A stretch of DNA of 64,000 nt from Prochlorococcus marinus str. MIT 1013 (GCF_027359395.1 NZ_CP114778.1:1364001-1428000), one strand, 5' to 3'. Counted from the first letter of the stretch, positions 9,359-22,037 are shown. The notes: generated by a model from the letters alone, not told the origin. Made by a program: numbers and translations.

Positions 9359-10777
9359 ATGATAAGTACCCCCTCTGCAAATAACGGGGATTTTTCAAAA
9401 CAAACTAGAGATTTTGGAGCTTTTAATACTTCCAAGATTGAGAAACCTCGTTTTGAAGCTCAACCTGACCAAATACCACCACAAAACCTGGAGGCAGAAG
9501 AATCTGTTCTTGGTGGAATTTTATTGGATCCTGATGCAATAGGAAGAATAGCTGATTTACTACAAGCTGAAGCTTTTTACATTTCTGCTCATCGAGAAAT
9601 TTATAGAACTGCATTAATGCTTCATAGCCAAGGCAAGCCCACAGATTTAACAGCGATGAGTGCTTGGCTAGCCGATACAAATTCTTTAGAAAAAGTTGGA
9701 GGCAATAATCGATTAGTTGAACTAGTTGAGAGGGTTACATCTACAGCTTCAATCGAACAAGTTGCTAAATTAATCAGCGATAAATTTTTGCGCAGACAAT
9801 TAATTAAATCTGGAAATGATGTGATCAAATTAGGCTTTGATCAAAGCCTTCCAATGGAAGAAGCCATAGATCAAGCTGAACAAAAGATCTTTGCTATTAG
9901 TCAAGAGCAACCATCCAAAGGTTTAACACCTACTGCAGAAATTCTGACAAGTACTTTCAATGAAATAGAAAGTAGATCACTTGGTACATCAGTGGCAGGC
10001 ATACCAGTTAATTTTTACGATCTGGATGCAATGACACAAGGACTTCAGAGGAGCGATCTAATAATTGTTGCAGGAAGACCAGCAATGGGAAAAACTTCAA
10101 TTGTTCTTAATTTAGCTAAAAACGTAGCGCAACTTCATGACTTACCTGTTTGTGTATTCAGTCTTGAGATGAGTAAAGAACAACTAACTTACAGACTGCT
10201 ATCAAGCGAGGTAGGCATTGAAAGCAGTCGATTAAGAACAGGACGTTTGCAACAAGATGAATGGCCATTACTCGGTCAAGGTATTAATACACTTGGTCAA
10301 TTACCAATATTCATTGACGACAAACCAAATTCAAGTGTTCTTGAGATGAGGTCCTTATGTCGTCGCCTAATTGCTGAACAAGGCAAAGAGCTGGGACTAA
10401 TTGTGATTGATTATCTACAACTAATGGAAGGTACTTCACCCGATAATCGAGTTCAAGAAATCTCAAGGATTACTAGAGGTCTTAAGGGTATGGCAAGAGA
10501 ACTTAAAGTCCCAGTAATCGCTTTATCTCAATTAAGTAGAGGAGTTGAATCAAGAACCAATAAAAGACCAATGCTTAGCGATCTGCGTGAATCTGGCTCA
10601 ATAGAACAGGATGCGGACTTGGTTCTAATGATTTATAGGGATGAGTATTACAATCCAGAAACGACTGACAGAGGAATTACAGAAGTTATCGTGACAAAAC
10701 ACCGAAATGGACCGGTTGGAACAGTTAAATTACTTTTTGAACCCCAATTCACTAGATTTAGAAATCTTGCGGCTTAA
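9359..10777 (+). CDS. dnaB: Replicative DNA helicase
   Basis: Hexameric helicase that unwinds DNA at the replication fork. The 472 residues comprise an N-terminal primase-interacting domain (about 38-140) and a RecA-like motor with Walker A GRPAMGKT at 239-246 and Walker B LIVIDYLQLM. The C-terminal DLRESGSIEQDAD stretch is typical. The gene is uninterrupted: no intein is present at the Walker A site, a known insertion point in other cyanobacteria. Confidence 0.98.
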   Translation: MISTPSANNGDFSKQTRDFGAFNTSKIEKPRFEAQPDQIPPQNLEAEESVLGGILLDPDAIGRIADLLQAEAFYISAHREIYRTALMLHSQGKPTDLTAMSAWLADTNSLEKVGGNNRLVELVERVTSTASIEQVAKLISDKFLRRQLIKSGNDVIKLGFDQSLPMEEAIDQAEQKIFAISQEQPSKGLTPTAEILTSTFNEIESRSLGTSVAGIPVNFYDLDAMTQGLQRSDLIIVAGRPAMGKTSIVLNLAKNVAQLHDLPVCVFSLEMSKEQLTYRLLSSEVGIESSRLRTGRLQQDEWPLLGQGINTLGQLPIFIDDKPNSSVLEMRSLCRRLIAEQGKELGLIVIDYLQLMEGTSPDNRVQEISRITRGLKGMARELKVPVIALSQLSRGVESRTNKRPMLSDLRESGSIEQDADLVLMIYRDEYYNPETTDRGITEVIVTKHRNGPVGTVKLLFEPQFTRFRNLAA

Positions 10778-10810
10778 TTGTTCGAAAATTAAATTCCTAT
10801 TGCTTAATTG

Positions 10811-12781
10811 ATGGTTACTAAACAATCTTCAAATGAAAGTTTTGACGTAATTGTTGTAGGAGGTGGTCATGCAGGCTGCGAAGCTGCGCTGACTTCAGCA
10901 AGATTAGGATTAAATACAGCTTTATTTACACTCAATTTAGATCGAATCGCATGGCAACCATGTAACCCAGCAGTAGGGGGACCAGCTAAAAGTCAATTAG
11001 TTCATGAAGTTGATGCACTAGGAGGGATCATCGGGAAATTAGCCGATTTAACAGCTCTTCAAAAAAGGGTCCTTAACGCAAGCAGAGGGCCTGCAGTACG
11101 AGCATTGAGAGCACAAACAGATAAGCGGTTATATGCACATGAAATGCTAAAAATCCTTCAAAACACCCCAAATTTAAAGATTAGAGAGGCAATGGTTACT
11201 GGGCTAGAAATTGAACATTATCCCAATCAGATTGAAAAAAAAACACCAGAAATTCAAGAGAGAATTGGATTTATAAAAGGAATTAAAACCTATTTTGGAA
11301 GCGTTTTTCATGCAAAGGCAGTTGTACTTACAACAGGAACCTTTTTAGGAGGCAGAATTTGGATTGGCAATCAATCTATGAGTGCAGGTCGAGCAGGAGA
11401 GCAGGCCTCTGAAGGGTTAACTGAAGAATTACAAAAGTTAGGCTTTACTACTGATCGTTTAAAAACAGGAACCCCTGCACGCGTCGATAGACGAACAATT
11501 GATCTTGACTCCCTAGATGAGCAATTGAGCGATGCTTCAGATAAATTCTTTTCTTTTGATCCTCTTTCATGGAAAAGTGGGGAACAAATGAGTTGTCATA
11601 TAACGCGAACAACAAAAGCAACTCACCAACTTATTAAAAATAATCTTCATTTAACTCCTATTTATGGAGGTTTTATTGATAGTAAAGGTCCAAGATATTG
11701 CCCATCAATTGAAGATAAAATTGTACGTTTTGCTGACAAAGATTCACACCAGATTTTCTTGGAACCCGAAGGTAGAGATACTCCAGAAATGTATGTGCAA
11801 GGTTTCTCAACTGGACTGCCCGAAAACTTACAGTTAGAACTGCTAAGAACTCTTCCAGGCTTGCAAAAATGCGTAATGCTTCGACCTGCTTATGCAGTTG
11901 AATATGACTACATACCAGCCACACAATTAGAAGCAACACTAGAAACAAAAAGAATAAGTGGTTTGTTTAGTGCAGGGCAACTAAATGGAACAACAGGATA
12001 TGAAGAAGCTGCAGCACAAGGTTTAGTAGCAGGTTTAAATGCTGCAAGATTAGTAAACAATCAAGAAGGAATTATTTTTGAAAGAGAGAGTAGTTATATT
12101 GGAACTATGATTGATGATTTAGTCACAAAAGATTTAAAAGAACCATATAGGGTATTAACTAGTAGAAGTGAGTATCGATTAATTTTAAGAAGTGACAATG
12201 CTGATAGGCGTTTAACTCCCCTCGGTTACAAATTAGGATTAATTGATGAAAGAAGGTGGAAAATTTTTAATACTAAGCAACAATTAATCGATCAAGAAAA
12301 AACAAGGTTAGAAAAAGAGCGCATTAAAGAAAGTGATCAATGTGCAAAAAAAATATATTCCTCTACTGGAACAGCTATTAAAGGTTCAATAACACTGGCC
12401 AATTTCCTCAGAAGAACAAATATTCACTATAAAGACCTAATTAATTATAATTTAGCAACTAAGGATATTCCTTTAGATGTTGAAGAAGGAGTTGAAATAG
12501 ATATTAAATATACCGGTTATTTAGAAAGACAAAAAGCTCAAATAAATCAATTAAAACAGCAAAGTAAAAAGTTATTACCAAAAAATTTAAATTACAATGA
12601 TATAGAAACACTATCTAAAGAAGCGAGAGAAAAATTAACAATTTCTCAGCCCAAAAGTCTTGGACATGCTGCTCAACTTCCCGGTGTAAGCAAAGCAGAC
12701 CTCACTGCACTTCTTGTATGGTTAAAAATAGAGCAAATGAAAAAAGCTGAAAGAAAAGATCCACTACAAATAACAAGCTGA
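10811..12781 (+). CDS. mnmG: tRNA uridine-34 carboxymethylaminomethylation enzyme, FAD subunit
   Basis: With MnmE, installs the cmnm5 group on wobble U34 of tRNAs. The FAD-binding [10 protein letters not shown] lies at about residues 17-26, followed by the family signatures [22 protein letters not shown] and RTGTPAR-like [14 protein letters not shown]. About 656 residues, the full length for the family. I chose the ATG at 10811 over the adjacent in-frame TTG at 10808. The next gene follows after 5 bp. Confidence 0.97.
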   Translation: MVTKQSSNESFDVIVVGGGHAGCEAALTSARLGLNTALFTLNLDRIAWQPCNPAVGGPAKSQLVHEVDALGGIIGKLADLTALQKRVLNASRGPAVRALRAQTDKRLYAHEMLKILQNTPNLKIREAMVTGLEIEHYPNQIEKKTPEIQERIGFIKGIKTYFGSVFHAKAVVLTTGTFLGGRIWIGNQSMSAGRAGEQASEGLTEELQKLGFTTDRLKTGTPARVDRRTIDLDSLDEQLSDASDKFFSFDPLSWKSGEQMSCHITRTTKATHQLIKNNLHLTPIYGGFIDSKGPRYCPSIEDKIVRFADKDSHQIFLEPEGRDTPEMYVQGFSTGLPENLQLELLRTLPGLQKCVMLRPAYAVEYDYIPATQLEATLETKRISGLFSAGQLNGTTGYEEAAAQGLVAGLNAARLVNNQEGIIFERESSYIGTMIDDLVTKDLKEPYRVLTSRSEYRLILRSDNADRRLTPLGYKLGLIDERRWKIFNTKQQLIDQEKTRLEKERIKESDQCAKKIYSSTGTAIKGSITLANFLRRTNIHYKDLINYNLATKDIPLDVEEGVEIDIKYTGYLERQKAQINQLKQQSKKLLPKNLNYNDIETLSKEAREKLTISQPKSLGHAAQLPGVSKADLTALLVWLKIEQMKKAERKDPLQITS

Positions 12782-12786
12782 TAACA

Positions 12787-13374
12787 GTGAATTCACATCA
12801 ATCTCAATTACCTTCCCCTGAAGTGATTTGGAAAGCCTCGAAAGAAAATGTTCTCTCAGGGAAAGGAAATCATAAACTCTCTGGAGCATGGCAATTAATG
12901 CTATTGGGTGATGGCAGCCCAACCAGACATCTCAAGCTTTTAACAGGGCATGAGGTTGCCATAAAAGTCATATCCATGGAAATGGAAAATAATGATCAAA
13001 ATGGAGTCCCAGAAGAAGTCAATGAACTAGAGCCTCCTTTGCTACGAAGACAAGTTTGGCTTACATGTGGAAATTTAACCCTGGCATGGGCGGAAAGCTG
13101 GTGGAATTATCAAGAAGCAGAAAAACATCTGCAAAATAAGGATCAACCAATCTGGAAAAGCTTGACCCAAGGACGCTCCGAGCTTTTTAGAGAAGTTGAT
13201 GGCTTGGGATTAGTTAATGCCAATTGGTTGAAAGCAGAATTTCAAGAAGATGGCCCTTTTTGGAGCAGGCATTATCGATTTTTTCGCCATCAAAAAGAAT
13301 TAACTGTAATCAGAGAAGTTTTCAGCCCAAAGTTAGAAAAATGGTTAGGACCAATACCAAGAAAGGCTTTTTAA
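12787..13374 (+). CDS. Chorismate lyase-like (DUF98) protein
   Basis: A 195-residue protein resembling the cyanobacterial chorismate pyruvate-lyase family, which makes 4-hydroxybenzoate, the ring precursor of plastoquinone. Features seen are GDGSPTRHLKLLTGHEV near residues 36-53, RRQVWLTCGNLTLAWAESWW in the middle, and a C-terminal REVFSPKLEKWLGP. The start is GTG at 12787, 5 bp after mnmG. Assignment is from the general pattern of Arg and hydrophobic blocks, so enzymatic activity is probable rather than proven. Confidence 0.75.
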   Translation: MNSHQSQLPSPEVIWKASKENVLSGKGNHKLSGAWQLMLLGDGSPTRHLKLLTGHEVAIKVISMEMENNDQNGVPEEVNELEPPLLRRQVWLTCGNLTLAWAESWWNYQEAEKHLQNKDQPIWKSLTQGRSELFREVDGLGLVNANWLKAEFQEDGPFWSRHYRFFRHQKELTVIREVFSPKLEKWLGPIPRKAF

Positions 13375-13380
13375 CAACAA

Positions 13381-13914
13381 CTAGTATTTTCTCCGACTAG
13401 ATCTTGGTATGTTTTTTCTTCTTTGAGGAGTTCGCTCATCTTGAAAAGAATCGTTTAACTCGGGTACATTTTGCTTAAGTTCACTATCTTTTCTTTCCCA
13501 CTTACTTAATTTAAAAGATTGATCATCTGGCCATTCATCCAATTCGCCTGAATTGCTTCTCCTTCCTTGAATCTGAGGTGGTAAAGCTTTAGGAGCTCTC
13601 AAAGAAATAGCAGTTAAGGGTCTTTTTGTATTGTTTATGCTTTCTCGAAGCGGTTCATCATCTAAATCTTCATTATCCAACCAATCGTCATCATCTTCAA
13701 AAAACCAATCAATTTTCTCTTCCATCCAACGACCAACTTTTTTGAAATTTGCTGAAGTCTCTTTATCTTGCCATCCTCCCCTTCTTTGACCAGGTCGATT
13801 ACCTGCAACACCATCTACAACCTGTTTCCCAGTTTTTATCCATTGATCCATTCTGCGATCAAGAGGTGCTCGAGATCGCTGTCGAATTGGATGACGATTG
13901 TTATTAGAGCTCAT
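13381..13914 (-). CDS. Hypothetical protein, highly charged, probably disordered
   Basis: A 177-residue protein rich in Arg, Asp, Glu and Ser with few hydrophobic blocks. A basic opening (RHPIRQRSRAPLDRRMDQWI) is followed by a short amphipathic part ending in an acidic run FFEDDDDWLDNEDLDDEP (about 71-88). The tail is a basic RRKNIPRSSRRKY. No known domain is visible. Charge segregation of this sort suits an RNA- or protein-binding linker, but that is speculation. It converges on the DUF98 gene with 6 bp between stops. Confidence 0.7.
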   Translation of the reverse strand: MSSNNNRHPIRQRSRAPLDRRMDQWIKTGKQVVDGVAGNRPGQRRGGWQDKETSANFKKVGRWMEEKIDWFFEDDDDWLDNEDLDDEPLRESINNTKRPLTAISLRAPKALPPQIQGRRSNSGELDEWPDDQSFKLSKWERKDSELKQNVPELNDSFQDERTPQRRKNIPRSSRRKY

Positions 13915-14000
13915 CTTTTAAATTTAACGCTTTCAAACCAACAAGTGAATCTCCGTAAAGATGAAATTATTCAAAAATTAAAGCCAATTATAGAAAAAAA

Positions 14001-14552
14001 TTATTTATTACTTTTAGATAAAGGTTCAAATTCAAGTAAGCATTTTTGATCCCATCTACCTCCAAAATAATTGTTACAACAACTTCGACAAGCAGCACCT
14101 CTAACAATACGCCGATAGCTAAAAGTTCTCTTACATGAAGGGCAAGTTGCCACCCATTTTGGGGCTTTTTTTGTTATTGGAAACGAATGACGAACTGTTA
14201 CTTGGAAATCCGTTTGAGCGGAATTGATCTCTGCCATACGTTGATGAAAATTAGGCCCATGTGCTTCCTCAACTTTCAGAACGTGGTCAATCCAGGCATG
14301 AATCATTTCGTGGCACAAGGTGCTCATCAATGCTTTGTGGGGAAGATGTTCCAATATTGGTCTAGACAAAATTATTTCACTAGCTTTAACTCCGAAGAAA
14401 TTCGTTTTACTTCTATAGATCCCAGCCGTAGTGCTCATGCGGCCATCACTCCAACGAAGAGAGACTCTGGGAACTTCATTCTCGAGCAAAGAGTTCTGAA
14501 AATATTGTCTGTTTAATTCAAGAAATAATGGTAAAACAGGTATTAAAGACAT
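14001..14552 (-). CDS. SprT-like zinc metalloprotease
   Basis: A 183-residue SprT-family protein. The zinc-protease motif HEMIHAW is at 81-87 (HExxH 81-85), and the C-terminal zinc ribbon has C137PSC140 and C155RSC158. The N-terminal part (LFLELNRQYFQNSLL) is the usual SprT lead helix. Relatives include eukaryotic SPRTN, which cuts DNA-protein crosslinks; the bacterial role is unclear. The start is the ATG at 14552. It stands alone, divergent from the next plus-strand gene. Confidence 0.85.
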   Translation of the reverse strand: MSLIPVLPLFLELNRQYFQNSLLENEVPRVSLRWSDGRMSTTAGIYRSKTNFFGVKASEIILSRPILEHLPHKALMSTLCHEMIHAWIDHVLKVEEAHGPNFHQRMAEINSAQTDFQVTVRHSFPITKKAPKWVATCPSCKRTFSYRRIVRGAACRSCCNNYFGGRWDQKCLLEFEPLSKSNK

Positions 14553-14670
14553 TGATGCCGAGAACTCGTTAGCATTATTATTCCGATAACATTCTGTCTA
14601 ACTATCAATAACAAACAAGCTAATCTCATGGCTAATAAGTCAGAATCTTTAACTAAAAGGAATTAAAAAA

Positions 14671-15093
14671 ATGGATAGTGCTCTTATCAAAGCAATTGGA
14701 TTAAAAGCTCTCTTGGTTGGAGTTGGCGCACTTCTCCTTTTTTGGACTTTTAACGCAATCAAACTGGTCATAAGTGCTAGAGGTATTAATCCTCTTGTGA
14801 AAAAGTTTTTTGATCAGATTGCAGCTGGCCGAATAGATGGGGCTTATAGACTTACTACAAAAGCTTATAAATCACATGTCAATAGACAAGACTTCATCAA
14901 ATTTTTGGGTAGCTTGCAATTAAATCGATATAGAAACTTGAAGTCAGGGCGGCCAAGAATAGAAGACAATCAAATAATGCTCACACTAAGCTTGAAATCA
15001 GAAGATAAGAAAAATGAAATGCCCCTAGACTTCACTTTTATTAAAATAAACGAAAATTGGCAAATAGATCGTATTGCGAAAGCCAATACATAA
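14671..15093 (+). CDS. Membrane-anchored NTF2-like (DUF4864/4878-type) protein
   Basis: A 140-residue protein with one N-terminal membrane segment (about 9-33: IGLKALLVGVGALLLFWTFN) and a soluble domain. The pattern of the domain (VKKFFDQIAAGRIDGAYRLT, FIKFLGSL, then beta strands ending in ENWQIDRI) matches small NTF2-like domains used as lipid or ligand pockets. AAGGA lies 8 bases before the ATG, a good ribosome-binding site. The function is unknown. ligA follows 18 bp downstream. Confidence 0.75.
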   Translation: MDSALIKAIGLKALLVGVGALLLFWTFNAIKLVISARGINPLVKKFFDQIAAGRIDGAYRLTTKAYKSHVNRQDFIKFLGSLQLNRYRNLKSGRPRIEDNQIMLTLSLKSEDKKNEMPLDFTFIKINENWQIDRIAKANT

Positions 15094-15108
15094 TGAAGCG
15101 AAATGTGA

Positions 15109-17184
<2,076 letters not shown>

Positions 17185-17203
17185 AAATGATTAGAATTTA
17201 AAA

Positions 17204-17362
17204 ATGGATAAGAATCTAATCTTTTCTTTAATCAAAACAGAATGTGGACGCGCAAAATATGAAATGCTTGTTTCTAAAAAAGGTATCTTTAATCGCATAA
17301 GACTTTATTGGTTTATCGTATTTGCAGCGATTGAAGATTGGAATTTAAAAGCTGATGATTAA
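17204..17362 (+). CDS. Small hypothetical ORF, 52 residues, overlapping the TVP38 gene tail
   Basis: ATG at 17204 to TAA at 17360-17362. The protein begins MDKNLIFSLIKTECGRAKYE, has a basic middle (KKGIFNRIRLYWF), and ends FAAIEDWNLKADD. Its last 4 bases overlap the stop of the convergent TVP38 gene. It fills the 174-bp gap after ligA. Codon use looks like the neighbours and the hydrophobic/charged patterning is protein-like, but length alone cannot prove it is translated. No family is recognised. Confidence 0.5.
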   Translation: MDKNLIFSLIKTECGRAKYEMLVSKKGIFNRIRLYWFIVFAAIEDWNLKADD

Positions 17363-17982
17363 TCTAATGATTGAGAATCCTGGTTGAGTTTTTTTGTTGA
17401 ACGTAAAACTAAAATAACAACTAAAATAGTCGATAAAATACTAATTAAGCTCCAAATAAATGAACTAGTATCAGATCTTCCTGAGAGTACTGCACGAAAA
17501 TTTGAAACTTTGAGTGCTAAGGAACCTAAACTGCAATATAAAATTGTGCCAGGTAATATACCAATCATTCCAAGAGTAAAATCACGAACTTTTACCTCAC
17601 TCAAGCCATATGTAAAATTAAGTAAGCCAAATGGAAAAAGTGGAGAAAGTCTTGTGAGAAGAATGACTTTGAGACCCTCACGTTTAACAGCTTTCTCCAT
17701 TATTTGAACTTTTGGAAAATTAGAGACTTTTTTTCGAGCCCATTCTTTTAAAAAAGTTCTCCCTAAATAAAAAGTTAGATGAGCTCCAATAAAAGCTCCC
17801 ACAAAAACCACCGAACTTCCAAGCCAGGTGCCATAAAGAAAGCCAGACAACATGGAAAGCCATGAGCCTGGCAACAAAAAAGACACCCAAAAAACATACA
17901 CCAAAGCAAAAACTAAAATTCCAAAAGGGCTACTTAAAAAAGGAATGAAATTATTAACCAGAATTTCTAAGTTGTCAGACAT
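17359..17982 (-). CDS. TVP38/TMEM64 (DedA-superfamily) membrane protein
   Basis: A 207-residue integral membrane protein with about five hydrophobic segments. The family core is clear: LPGSWLSMLSGFLYGTWLGS (about 37-56), GAFIGAHLTFYLGRTF (about 62-77), and the conserved LLTRLSPLFPFGLLNFTYGL loop (about 108-127). DedA-superfamily proteins are linked to lipid scrambling and proton-dependent transport; the role here is undetermined. It follows valS on the minus strand, 12 bp after the valS start-proximal gene end, and probably shares its transcript. Confidence 0.88.
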   Translation of the reverse strand: MSDNLEILVNNFIPFLSSPFGILVFALVYVFWVSFLLPGSWLSMLSGFLYGTWLGSSVVFVGAFIGAHLTFYLGRTFLKEWARKKVSNFPKVQIMEKAVKREGLKVILLTRLSPLFPFGLLNFTYGLSEVKVRDFTLGMIGILPGTILYCSLGSLALKVSNFRAVLSGRSDTSSFIWSLISILSTILVVILVLRSTKKLNQDSQSLD

Positions 17983-17994
17983 AGTTAAGAGAGT

Positions 17995-20796
17995 TCAATC
18001 CAATCCCATTAGACGCTCTTTGACTAGACGGACTTGCGCTTCTGACTCCGTTAAGTTTGCTCTGCATTCCTCAACAACCTCTTTAGGTGCTTTATCAACA
18101 AAATTTTTATTTGCTAGACGTCCAGAGAAACTTTCTATTTCCTTTTGTGCTTTATTTAAATCTTTTTCAAGCCTTGATCGTAAAGAAGCTATATCTATCA
18201 ATCCTTCAATAGGAAGAACCACCTCTAGCTCTCCACTTACGCCGGCTAAAGCTTTCATAGAAGGTAATGATTTTGCTTCTTCTGGAGATAATATTTGGAC
18301 TTCCTTAGCCTTAGTCAAAACAGCAATATCATTGATTGATGTTTTTAGAGTGTTTTGCAAGACTTCCTTGCCAGAGACCAACATGACAGGAACTTTTTGA
18401 GAGGGTTTCAACCCAGCAACTGCTCTTAGATTGCGAATCAATCTGATAGATGCAAATAAATCAGAAAAAGAAATCTCTAAATCAATATTCAAGTCTTGTT
18501 CATTTAATTTTGGCCAAGGCTGCAAAGCTAGGAATTGATCCTCAGCTAAACCAGTTAATCCATGCCAAAGCTCCTCTGTTAAATGAGGCATTAGAGGATG
18601 AAGCATAATCAAAAGATCACTTAAAACTTTGTATAAGATACTTTTCGCTATTTTTTGATCTAGTAATTCATCAGGAGAAAAATTTTCTGAAGTATTCAAT
18701 CGACGTTTGATTAGTTCTAAATACCAATCACAAAAATCATTCCAAGCAAATTCATATAATCCCTTAGCTGCCTCTCCTAAAGCATAATTTTCATATCGAT
18801 TAACAGTCTCACGATTGACTCGAGCAAGTCTTGATAAAATCCACTTATCTGATAATTGCAACTTCGATAAATCATATTTCTCCAAATTTTCAAAATCTTG
18901 ACCCTCAAGATTGATAAGAGCAAATCTAGTTGCATTCCAAAGCTTATTAGCAAAATTTCTAGAGGCCTCAACCGTTACTGAAGTTTGATTTTGACGATCA
19001 AAGTCAAGACGTATATCTTGTCCAGCACCGGCAACTTCACGAACAAGAGCAAACCTCAAAGCATCTGTTCCATATCTTTCTATTAGTAATAAAGGATCAA
19101 TACCATTTCCTGCACTCTTACTCATCTTTCGATTCTGCTCATCTCTAACAAGTCCATGAATATAAACGTCAGAAAATGGCATCCTCTCCGTAAAGACTCC
19201 AGCCATCATTGTCATTCTTGCTACCCAAAAGAAAATAATGTCAAAGCCAGTAACTAGGGTATTGGTGGGATACCAACGTTGAAAATCAGGATGAGTTTCA
19301 TCAGGCCATCCTAATGTGGAGAAAGGCCATAATCCGCTAGAAAACCATGTATCTAGAACATCTTCATCTTGCTCAATTTTGACTGAATCTCCATATTGTT
19401 CACGTGCTAATTTCTTCGCTTCATCTTCTGTTCTAGCGACAATATACGGTGTTTCATTAACAACTTTATTATCTGTTTCACTAATCACAAACCAAGCCGG
19501 AATGCGATGTCCCCACCATAATTGTCTACTAATACACCAATCTCTGATATCAGTTAACCAATCTCGATAAACTTTTGACCATCTATTAGGAATAAATTTA
19601 GGTTGTCCTTTCTCAAAAAATTCAGAACAACTTTTTGCTAAAGGATCCATTTTGACAAACCACTGAGTTGACAACAATGGCTCTACTGGTACTTTCCCTC
19701 TGTCAGAAAAAGGGACACTATGTTTATAAGCTTCTATTTTGGTTAAAAGACCAATCTCCTTTAAAGAATCAATAACAGCTTCACGAGCATCAAAACGATC
19801 CAAGCCTTCAAATTGACCTGCATTGTGATTCATTGTTCCTTTTTTAGTCATGACTGTTATTTGAGGTAAGTCATGTCTCTGACCTATCTCAAAATCATTA
19901 GGATCATGAGCTGGAGTAACTTTGACACATCCAGTTCCAAAATCTTTATCTACATGAGGGTCTCCAATAATGGGAATAGTTCTGCCAACTAGAGGCAAAG
20001 TAAGTTGCTCACCTATGAGATCTTTATACCTTTCATCTGATGGGTTCACAGCAACTGCGACATCACCAAGCATCGTCTCAGGACGTGTAGTCGCTACTTC
20101 TAAGTAACTAATTTGTTTCGCACTTGATACAGATGATGTGACTAACGGATATCGAAAATGCCATAGATGTCCATCTACTTCTTTCATTTCAACTTCTAAA
20201 TCACTCACAGCCGAACCAGAGGCAGGGCACCAATTCACTAAATATTCTCCTCTATATATCAATCCTTTTTCATATAAACGAACAAATGCCTCGGAAACAG
20301 CTTTACTCAGGCCCTCATCCAATGTAAATCTCTCTCTACTCCAGTCTACGGAATATCCTAAACGCTTTAATTGATCAACAATTCTTCCACCACTTTTTTC
20401 TTTCCACTCCCAAGCTTTTTCCAAAAAAGAAGCTCTCCCAAGATCACGACGATTTTTGCCTTCTTCCTTTAGCTGTCTCTCCAGAATAGTTTGAACCGCA
20501 ATTGAGGCATGGTCTGTTCCTGGAAGACAAAGAACATTCTTTCCTTTTAATCTCTTATATCTGACAACTGTATCAATTAAGGCGGTATTAAAAGCATGCC
20601 CCATATGCAGACTACCTGTGACATTTGGGGGAGGAATAACTACGGAGAACGGTTCTCCAGGGGCTGATGGATCAGGTTTAAAAGCTCCTTTTTCTTCCCA
20701 AGCTTTCTGCCAGCGATTTTCAGTACCAACTGGATCATATGTTTTAGGAAGCCCTGAGGCTTCAGATAATTTTGTAGTTTTTGCCCGCTCGATCAC
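17995..20796 (-). CDS. valS: Valyl-tRNA synthetase
   Basis: Class I aminoacyl-tRNA synthetase charging tRNA-Val. HMGH (the HIGH motif) is at 64-67 and KMSKS at 557-561. The CP1 editing region lies between them. A C-terminal coiled-coil arm ([20 protein letters not shown] onward) is characteristic of ValS. 933 residues, full length. The TVP38 gene starts 12 bp after its stop. Confidence 0.98.
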   Translation of the reverse strand: MIERAKTTKLSEASGLPKTYDPVGTENRWQKAWEEKGAFKPDPSAPGEPFSVVIPPPNVTGSLHMGHAFNTALIDTVVRYKRLKGKNVLCLPGTDHASIAVQTILERQLKEEGKNRRDLGRASFLEKAWEWKEKSGGRIVDQLKRLGYSVDWSRERFTLDEGLSKAVSEAFVRLYEKGLIYRGEYLVNWCPASGSAVSDLEVEMKEVDGHLWHFRYPLVTSSVSSAKQISYLEVATTRPETMLGDVAVAVNPSDERYKDLIGEQLTLPLVGRTIPIIGDPHVDKDFGTGCVKVTPAHDPNDFEIGQRHDLPQITVMTKKGTMNHNAGQFEGLDRFDAREAVIDSLKEIGLLTKIEAYKHSVPFSDRGKVPVEPLLSTQWFVKMDPLAKSCSEFFEKGQPKFIPNRWSKVYRDWLTDIRDWCISRQLWWGHRIPAWFVISETDNKVVNETPYIVARTEDEAKKLAREQYGDSVKIEQDEDVLDTWFSSGLWPFSTLGWPDETHPDFQRWYPTNTLVTGFDIIFFWVARMTMMAGVFTERMPFSDVYIHGLVRDEQNRKMSKSAGNGIDPLLLIERYGTDALRFALVREVAGAGQDIRLDFDRQNQTSVTVEASRNFANKLWNATRFALINLEGQDFENLEKYDLSKLQLSDKWILSRLARVNRETVNRYENYALGEAAKGLYEFAWNDFCDWYLELIKRRLNTSENFSPDELLDQKIAKSILYKVLSDLLIMLHPLMPHLTEELWHGLTGLAEDQFLALQPWPKLNEQDLNIDLEISFSDLFASIRLIRNLRAVAGLKPSQKVPVMLVSGKEVLQNTLKTSINDIAVLTKAKEVQILSPEEAKSLPSMKALAGVSGELEVVLPIEGLIDIASLRSRLEKDLNKAQKEIESFSGRLANKNFVDKAPKEVVEECRANLTESEAQVRLVKERLMGLD

Positions 20797-20869
20797 AGAA
20801 AAAAAAAGTGTTTAATTTAATTTACTCATTCCCGACAAAAGTTTTACATCATTCTTGCTTTTCCTAAAT

Positions 20870-21334
20870 TCAAATGTCACTTTTCACGTTCCAAGGAATC
20901 GCAACTATTGAGTCATGCCTTTCCCATGCAGCCGAAGATAAAGAAACCTTTTCACTTAAACCAATCGTTTGTAAGGCTTGAACTATATCTTTATCATCAA
21001 TCTCCTTATCTATAGTTATGGGCATTATCAAAACTTGCGCTTCTGCAGGGTCAGCCATCACATGTAATGACAAATCTTCTAAAGCTCTTTCAAAAAATAT
21101 GTTTCTCATTCGACTTGTTAAGGGAGAACCCATAGCTTGCGCAAACAATTCCAAGCTTTCTTTCTCTCCAGAAAGCCCACAATTTAAACTTAACCAGATT
21201 AAAAATTTAACCCAGCTATCCACGCTCCACAGTGGCTGAAAGCTATCTCGCTTACTATAAATTAATTCCATCAATGCAAATTCAAATGCTTTTGCTTGAA
21301 TAGAAGTACGAGATATTTGTTCCATAGAAGACAT
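20870..21334 (-). CDS. Hypothetical protein
   Basis: About 154 residues from the ATG at 21334; TTG at 21343 and ATG at 21325 are alternatives. A GGAG motif lies just upstream. The N-terminal two thirds is helical (TSIQAKAFEFALMELIYSKR; WSVDSWVKFLIWLSLNCGL). The last part, VLIMPITIDKEIDDKDIVQA, looks like a beta-strand followed by a helix. No catalytic motif or named family is recognised. It is divergent from the short gene at 21389. Confidence 0.7.
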   Translation of the reverse strand: MSSMEQISRTSIQAKAFEFALMELIYSKRDSFQPLWSVDSWVKFLIWLSLNCGLSGEKESLELFAQAMGSPLTSRMRNIFFERALEDLSLHVMADPAEAQVLIMPITIDKEIDDKDIVQALQTIGLSEKVSLSSAAWERHDSIVAIPWNVKSDI

Positions 21335-21388
21335 TTTCTCCAACTACAGCCAAACTAGTGTTTATTGTTCATTATCTGTTTATTTGTC

Positions 21389-21640
21389 ATGGATCTGAAC
21401 GACCCTGAACTTGAGTTCTCCGATCTTGTCTACGCATATCAAAGCTGGATAATTGCTGTAATCAACGATGAAAAATTAAATAGTAAGGAAAAGTTGCTTA
21501 CAGAAGAAATATCGGACGAGGCTTTAAATGCTATGAGATTCTTACCGGGCGAAGTAACTAGTGCCATTGAAACAAGTTTAGCTCGCGTCTATGAAGTTGA
21601 TCCTGAGGAACTCTCGTCAATCTTGTTTCCAGAAGAATAA
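21389..21640 (+). CDS. Small acidic hypothetical protein
   Basis: An 83-residue acidic protein starting MDLNDPELEFSDLVYAYQSW. The frame is open 8 codons further upstream, but this ATG begins the conserved-looking part. It is predicted all-helical (KLLTEEISDEALNAMRFLPG, AIETSLARVYEVDPEEL) with a highly acidic end. It looks like a small picocyanobacterial conserved protein of unknown role. It is divergent from the gene ending at 20870. Confidence 0.7.
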   Translation: MDLNDPELEFSDLVYAYQSWIIAVINDEKLNSKEKLLTEEISDEALNAMRFLPGEVTSAIETSLARVYEVDPEELSSILFPEE

Positions 21641-21667
21641 AGTCAATTCTCTAACTGTTTGAAGAAA

Positions 21668-22018
21668 TTATTGAGCTTTTGAAAGTTTTCTAAAGCCTGA
21701 TCCACATGGAGAAGCTTCTGCCCCTTTTGGCGTGCTAATTAGAAATCCACCTCCACTTAAATCACCAAAATAATTCAGCTTTAGACCTTGAAAAAATAGG
21801 ACTTGATCTTGGCGAGCATACAAAGTAATCCCATCAGCTCTAGCAAGGGGAACACCATCATTTTTCCCTGGCCTAATTCTTATAAATTTCCATCCCTCTC
21901 CACACTTATCATCCAGTAGATCAATATGCATAACTCCTGGTGTTCCAGTAAAAGCAGCTTGCCTATTTAACTCTGCTACTGCTGTTGCTGAAATTTTTAA
22001 TCCGGGGCCATTTTGCAT
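21668..22018 (-). CDS. HesB/IscA-like A-type iron-sulfur carrier, atypical cysteines
   Basis: A 116-residue HesB-fold protein: LKISATAVAELNRQAAFTGT at the start, GITLYARQDQVLFFQGLKLN in the middle and SPCGSGFR near the end. Canonical IscA/SufA carriers have one Cys in the centre and CxC at the end. Here there is C39 (DDKCGEGW) and a single Cys in CGSGF, so one ligand of the usual three is replaced by Ser. It may therefore bind a cluster differently or act in another role. The tRNA-Val gene lies 19 bp upstream on the same strand. Confidence 0.8.
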   Translation of the reverse strand: MQNGPGLKISATAVAELNRQAAFTGTPGVMHIDLLDDKCGEGWKFIRIRPGKNDGVPLARADGITLYARQDQVLFFQGLKLNYFGDLSGGGFLISTPKGAEASPCGSGFRKLSKAQ

Positions 22019-22037
22019 AAATCAAGAATTGTTTAGA

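Noticed and set aside
9359-10777. Intein in dnaB, as found in some cyanobacteria
   Set aside because: The Walker A region reads continuously, and the protein has the normal intein-free length of 472 residues.
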